A stretch of 17,770 nucleotides of DNA from contig JBDSLU010000425.1 of NCBI GenBank assembly GCA_039916225.1, positions 1 to 17,770 of the forward strand, in the 5' to 3' direction. Shown here in pieces: positions 14,164 through 17,770 of this stretch (position 1 is the stretch's first letter; each line of letters starts with the position of its first letter). Position numbers and translations under genes: made by a program. The stretch is from JBDSLU01 sp039916225. GTDB taxonomy: Bacteria > Acidobacteriota > Vicinamibacteria > Vicinamibacterales > Vicinamibacteraceae. The notes below the pieces were generated by a model. The model saw nothing but the letters and a program-made list of their open reading frames with translations. It had not been told where the DNA came from and ran no database searches.

Positions 14164-14988
14164 ATGCCAGCCGCGCTGCTCTCGGGAGGTTCCGGCGGTG
14201 CCGCGACGGCGCCTCTGCCCGGGCCGCCGTTGAAGTGGGCCGGCGGCAAGCGCTGGCAGGTGCCGTTCCTCGAGCCCCTATGGCGGCCGCACGCGCATCG
14301 CCGGCTGGTCGAACCGTTCTGCGGGGGGCTCGCCGTGGCGCTCGGCCTGCGGCCGGACCGGGCGCTCCTGAACGACGTCAACCCGCACGTCATCGCGTTC
14401 TATCGCTGGCTGCAGCGCGGCCTGACGATCGATCTGCCGCTCGAGAACGACGAAACGCTGTATTACGCGCACCGTGTCCGCTACAACGCCCTTCTGCAGG
14501 CGGGTGAGGGCGATGGCGCCGAAGCGGCCGGCCTCTTCTATTTCCTGAACCGCACCGGCTACAACGGCTTGTGCCGCTTCAACCGGTCCGGCGCCTTCAA
14601 CGTGCCGTTCGGCACCTACGCCCGCATCCGCTACACGCGCGACTTCGCGGCCTATCGCGAGGTGCTGGCGCCGTGGCAGTTCACGCACGGCGACATCGAG
14701 TCGATCCCGCTCGACGACGCCGACTTCGTCTACGCCGACCCGCCGTATGACGTACCGTTCACGCAATACGCGCGGGGCGGCTTCTCGTGGGACGACCAGG
14801 TCCGGGCGGCGACCCGGCTGGCCGCGCATCGCGGGCCGGTGGTGCTGGTCAATCAGGCCACGCCGCGGGTGATCGATCTGTATGGCGGCTTGGGGTTCGC
14901 GCTGCAGTATCTGGACGCCCCGCGCCGCATCTCCTGCACCGGCGACCGCACCCGCGCCCGCGAAGTCCTGGCCACGCGCAATCTCTGA
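14164..14988 (+). CDS. dam: Dam-family N6-adenine DNA methyltransferase, no adjacent restriction enzyme
   Basis: This 274-residue protein has the class-alpha (D12) methyltransferase layout: KWAGGK (24-29) at the N-terminus, the SAM-binding motif LVEPFCGGLAVALGL (48-62), NDVN (70-73), a family-typical stretch around FLNRTGYNGL and FNRSGAFNVPFGTY (127-152), and the catalytic DPPY (192-195). It transfers a methyl group from S-adenosylmethionine to the N6 of adenine; family members of this type usually recognise GATC, but specificity cannot be read here. ATG 14164 is the only good start, giving a 23-residue lead before KWAGGK; the upstream -10 suggests a leaderless transcript. The neighbours are a VWA protein and a glycoside hydrolase-like gene, so this is an orphan methylase, possibly regulatory or acquired by transfer. 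Confidence 0.9.
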   Translation: MPAALLSGGSGGAATAPLPGPPLKWAGGKRWQVPFLEPLWRPHAHRRLVEPFCGGLAVALGLRPDRALLNDVNPHVIAFYRWLQRGLTIDLPLENDETLYYAHRVRYNALLQAGEGDGAEAAGLFYFLNRTGYNGLCRFNRSGAFNVPFGTYARIRYTRDFAAYREVLAPWQFTHGDIESIPLDDADFVYADPPYDVPFTQYARGGFSWDDQVRAATRLAAHRGPVVLVNQATPRVIDLYGGLGFALQYLDAPRRISCTGDRTRAREVLATRNL

Positions 14989-15037
14989 TCGCTGCCGCAC
15001 GCCGCGCCGGGCGAGACCTCGGACCCGCCCGATCCCG

Positions 15038-15097
15038 GGCTGAGACCCGGCTCTGAGCCGGGCTCTGAGCCGCGCTCTGATCCCGGCTCGGAGCCCG
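15038..15097. repeat. Degenerate 12-bp tandem array of quasi-palindromic units between convergent genes
   Basis: Five 12-base units follow one another (15038, 15050, 15062, 15074 and 15086), close to GCTCTGAGCCGG with changes mainly in the outer copies. Neighbouring units pair: CCCGGCT-CTG-AGCCGGG at 15046-15062 is a perfect 7-bp hairpin. It fills most of the 122-base space between the Dam-type stop and the glycoside hydrolase-like stop. It may act as a two-way transcription barrier, but there is no T-run. Confidence 0.8.
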
Positions 15098-15110
15098 GCC
15101 TACGGCACCA

Positions 15111-17369
15111 CTACGGCAGCGGCGCCGGGATGTCCTTGTCCACGGCCCCCTGGATCGCCGTCATGTCGACCAGCGTCGGGCCGAGCCGCGTGAAGACGTT
15201 GCCTTTGTACTGCGCGCTCCAGCGGCGCGCGTACTCGCGCCAGTGGTCCGCCGCGGCCTGGAGGGCCGTTCGCGCCCGTGCGTGCGCCGCCGCGTCCTTG
15301 GTCTTCTCGTAGCGCGCGAGCTCGACGGCGCCGCGAATCTTCGCCGCGTAGTGGCGGCCGAGCGCGGCCATCGCGCGGATATCGCCGATGGTCTCCTGCA
15401 ACTCGGGGTCCTGGTCCGGCGGCAGGCTCTTGAGTTGGTCGAGTCCGGCCTCGGCCAGCGTGTCGATCTCGCTGGCGACTTCGAGCGGCGTCAGGTGCCC
15501 GGCCAGGGAGCCGCGTTCCAGGAACGTCTTCACCGACATGACCCGCAGCGTCTCGCCGTCTTCGTCGTCGCGCATCGGCGGAAACTTCGGGGCGATGAAC
15601 TCGCGAACCCCCACGTAGCCGGCCTGGCTCCAGGACGCTTCCGGGTACCACATGAAGTCGAAGTAGCCCCAGTAGAACCGGTTGACGAAGGGCACGATCT
15701 TGGACATCGACGATAGCGCCTGGAAGACCTGCGGCCCGGCCTTCGGAAAACGGGCCTCCAGGATCGACTCGAACCGCTGGTTCGGCATCGACGGCTCAAA
15801 GGCCAGCCGGCCCCACAGCAGGAACCAGTACCACTGCTTCTCGATGACCAGGCGGCGTGGCGTCGCGCCCGTCGTGCTGACGAAGTCGCGCCCCCACGTA
15901 TACCCGTCGGGACCGAGCATGAAGCCGGCAATGCGATCGGGGCGCGGCAGCTGCTGCCAGTAGCGCCGGACGAAGTCCGGGTCGCCCCAGCGCAGGTAGT
16001 AGAGGTCGTCGTTGCGGACGGTCAGCCAGGTCTGCTTGCCCGCCGGCATCGAGTCGTACCAGCCGTTCTGGAAGATGAACTTCGGCGCCGTCGAGCTGTG
16101 CATGTGCGCCTGCGAGTACTTGAAGCTGAAGGCGAGCGTCGACTCGCCGAGGCCGCGGTCGCTGCCGGGCAACGCCTTGAACGTGTCGACGATGGCGTTC
16201 AGGTCGGCTTGATGGGCGCGGTGGATCAACGTGATCTTCCGGCCCGGGCGGTGGAACGGGCTGGCCGGGTTGGCCGCGTCCTCCATGGCGTCCTTCACGC
16301 CGAGCCCATAGGTCTCCCACATCCACCGTTCCTTGCCAGCGTCGTCGAGGTCCCCCATGTTCTCGCCGGAGGTGACACCGATGGCAGTGAGCAAGGGATA
16401 GGTGGCGAACAGCGCCCGCGTCGAGCGCCGGACATAGTCCCTGGTCGTTGCGTTCCGCGGATCGACGGTGATGCCGTAGCCGCTGCCCTCGGTGCCGTAG
16501 ACGAAGATGTTCCAGGTGAAGACGCTGACGTCGATGCCGCGATCCCGCGCGTACTGCATCACGCCGCGCCAGAACGCGATCTTCTCGTCGATGGTCATCG
16601 TCTTGACCGTCTCGAGCGGCCATGACGGGTCGTACATGTTGCGGCCCTGATTGGTGGCGTCGAAGATCGCGCCGGTCTTGCGCTTGACGTCGGCGAGCGC
16701 CACCTTCGGGTATTCGGGCACCTTCACCAGCGACGGGAACGGGCTCAGGCTCCACAGCGACAGCACGTTGTAGCGGTGCCGGGCCATCTCGTCGAGGAAC
16801 CGCGTCCAGAACGCCATCTCCCACATGTCGGGGATGTTGGCCTGGCCCGACGTCGAGTCGTCGGAGTAGCTGGGCGTGCGCGCGTCGAGCGGGATGTTGA
16901 ACTTGATGCCGCGTTGGGCGATGAACGGGTTGACCTGGCGCTCGACGACGTTCCCGAGATGGCCGTCGATGCGGGCAGCCTCGGCCAGTTCCAGCGCCGC
17001 GTACATCGCGCCGGCGGCGTCGTGGCCGATCGCCCACCACCGCGTCGTGCCGCCGGCGGCGATGCGGCGGATAGCGAACCCCTGCGCCGCCAGGCCGGTC
17101 ACGACCGGCTGACCGGCGAGCTTGCCCGCCTCGGTCGTGATGACCACGACGTTGGGCGCGGATTCCTTCGCCAGCTGCGGCGGTGCCACGACCGTCACCG
17201 GCACGCGCCAGCTCGCGATCGCGCCGCTCAGCTCGCCGGCCCCGAAGGCGGCGGCCTTGTCGGCGGGGTCGACGGCGATGACGGTACGGGGTTGCGCCTG
17301 GGCCAGGCTCGCCGTCAGGGCGAGCATGGTCACGAGGCCGGACAAACGAGCGAAGGCGAGCGTCGGCAT
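15111..17369 (-). CDS. Large secreted glycoside-hydrolase-like protein (GH20/GH67-type N-domain plus TIM barrel)
   Basis: This 752-residue protein starts at ATG 17369, with a signal peptide in residues 1-26 (cleavage near SLAQAQ). A longer open frame upstream would bury the signal peptide, so it was not used. Residues about 28-145 look like the alpha/beta domain found before GH20 and GH67 barrels (PRTVIAVDPADKAAAFGAGE, then RWWAIGHDAAGAMYAALELAE). Residues about 150-560 resemble a TIM barrel with many aromatic residues suited to sugar binding (ARHRYNVLSLWSLSPFP, DVSVFTWNIFVYG, GVTSGENMGD, FIFQNGWYDS). Glu336 in SGENM is a candidate catalytic acid. The remaining 190 residues are mostly helical, as in GH67 C-terminal domains. 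It probably cleaves plant or microbial polysaccharide side chains outside the cell; an alpha-glucuronidase-like role is a guess. No polysaccharide utilisation cluster surrounds it. Confidence 0.75.
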   Translation of the reverse strand: MPTLAFARLSGLVTMLALTASLAQAQPRTVIAVDPADKAAAFGAGELSGAIASWRVPVTVVAPPQLAKESAPNVVVITTEAGKLAGQPVVTGLAAQGFAIRRIAAGGTTRWWAIGHDAAGAMYAALELAEAARIDGHLGNVVERQVNPFIAQRGIKFNIPLDARTPSYSDDSTSGQANIPDMWEMAFWTRFLDEMARHRYNVLSLWSLSPFPSLVKVPEYPKVALADVKRKTGAIFDATNQGRNMYDPSWPLETVKTMTIDEKIAFWRGVMQYARDRGIDVSVFTWNIFVYGTEGSGYGITVDPRNATTRDYVRRSTRALFATYPLLTAIGVTSGENMGDLDDAGKERWMWETYGLGVKDAMEDAANPASPFHRPGRKITLIHRAHQADLNAIVDTFKALPGSDRGLGESTLAFSFKYSQAHMHSSTAPKFIFQNGWYDSMPAGKQTWLTVRNDDLYYLRWGDPDFVRRYWQQLPRPDRIAGFMLGPDGYTWGRDFVSTTGATPRRLVIEKQWYWFLLWGRLAFEPSMPNQRFESILEARFPKAGPQVFQALSSMSKIVPFVNRFYWGYFDFMWYPEASWSQAGYVGVREFIAPKFPPMRDDEDGETLRVMSVKTFLERGSLAGHLTPLEVASEIDTLAEAGLDQLKSLPPDQDPELQETIGDIRAMAALGRHYAAKIRGAVELARYEKTKDAAAHARARTALQAAADHWREYARRWSAQYKGNVFTRLGPTLVDMTAIQGAVDKDIPAPLP

Positions 17370-17770
17370 GCGGGGGTCGGTCTCCGTTCGAACGTCGGAT
17401 CGTATACTGCGCCGCCGCGCCCTCTCTTCAGGGCCGTGAAAAGCCGGCTCGGACGTTCCTGTCGCCCGCGATCGCCTCGAAGCGACAACATTGACGGCCC
17501 GACGGCGGCCTCCGATCACGCCCTGCGTCTGCCATATCGTCAACGATCACGGGGGCTACGTCGCGGCAGCTCCGGTAGACACAGACGGAACGCCGCTTGC
17601 AGTTCATCTGGCGTCTGCCCTGGCGACACACGCCGGGCGCACCACCACACATGCAGCGCTCTTCCCCCGCCGACGCCCTGGGCCTCGCCGCCATGATGCG
17701 CCTCCCTGGCCGCCGCGGCGGCGCCGCGCGCGCGGCCTCACGCCTGTCGCCAGTGCGGCGGCGCTGGCAC
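17370..17770. other. 401-base right end without a supported gene
   Basis: Apart from the -10-like box, nothing here is convincing. On the minus strand an ATG at 17694 sits six bases after AGGGAGG and opens 88 codons to 17428, rich in cysteine. Its third positions are only about 75 percent G/C, well below the real genes nearby, and it has no recognisable domain. It could be a short leader gene or chance. The last 70 bases are extremely GC-rich and low in complexity. Confidence 0.5.
17399..17406 (-). promoter_or_regulatory. Putative -10 region for the glycoside-hydrolase-like gene
   Basis: On the minus strand this reads TATACGAT, which offers TATACG or TACGAT as a -10 hexamer in otherwise GC-rich DNA, about 30 bases before ATG 17369. 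No clear -35 is seen. Confidence 0.3.

Noticed and set aside
14164..14988. Restriction-modification system around the Dam-type methylase
   Set aside because: Neither neighbour resembles an endonuclease or a specificity subunit, so it is treated as an orphan enzyme.

Overview
The window is high-GC bacterial DNA with strong G/C preference at third codon positions. The gene content is a RegB/RegA-type two-component pair, an exported sugar isomerase-like TIM barrel, a carboxypeptidase-regulatory-domain/von Willebrand A protein, several small secreted proteins of no known family, and a very large soluble hybrid kinase. Together these fit an Acidobacteriota (Vicinamibacteria-like) soil-type genome. 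That placement is inferred from gene flavour; there is no rRNA or other marker in the window. I see no tRNA, rRNA, CRISPR, insertion sequence, prophage or complete defence island.

Left end (1-2816, all +): the C-terminal ATPase domain of a sensor histidine kinase, a small membrane-anchored protein whose reading frame is broken twice, and a RegA/PrrA/ActR-type response regulator whose ATG overlaps the small gene's stop codon. These are followed by a secreted sugar-phosphate isomerase/epimerase-like protein and a small Met/His-rich secreted protein with a strong ribosome binding site. The first three look like one operon for redox-type signalling.

Middle (2940-9218): on the minus strand, a secreted protein of unknown family is followed by a damaged DUF2235 alpha/beta-hydrolase that lacks its N-terminus and carries a frameshift. 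Divergent from these is a 1581-residue cytosolic tandem hybrid histidine kinase ordered PAS-like/GAF-like/HK/REC/PAS/GAF-like/PAS/HK/REC.

Right half (9259-17369): a short RecQ helicase (-), a DinB-like protein (+), a secreted protein built from three 27-residue two-cysteine repeats (-), a YfbK-like VWA protein with an N-terminal carboxypeptidase regulatory domain (-), an orphan Dam-type adenine methyltransferase (+), and a large secreted glycoside-hydrolase-like protein (-). Most neighbours here are convergent or divergent, so they are probably single-gene units. The last 400 bases hold no gene I can support.

The best candidates for a second look are the doubly frameshifted gene sitting where senC/prrC lies in proteobacterial reg loci, the broken DUF2235 gene joined in frame to its neighbour through one TGA, the triple-repeat secreted protein, the GATC site inside the -10 box of the Dam-family gene, and two 12-bp tandem repeat arrays. 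I do not see a clearly new multi-gene system.
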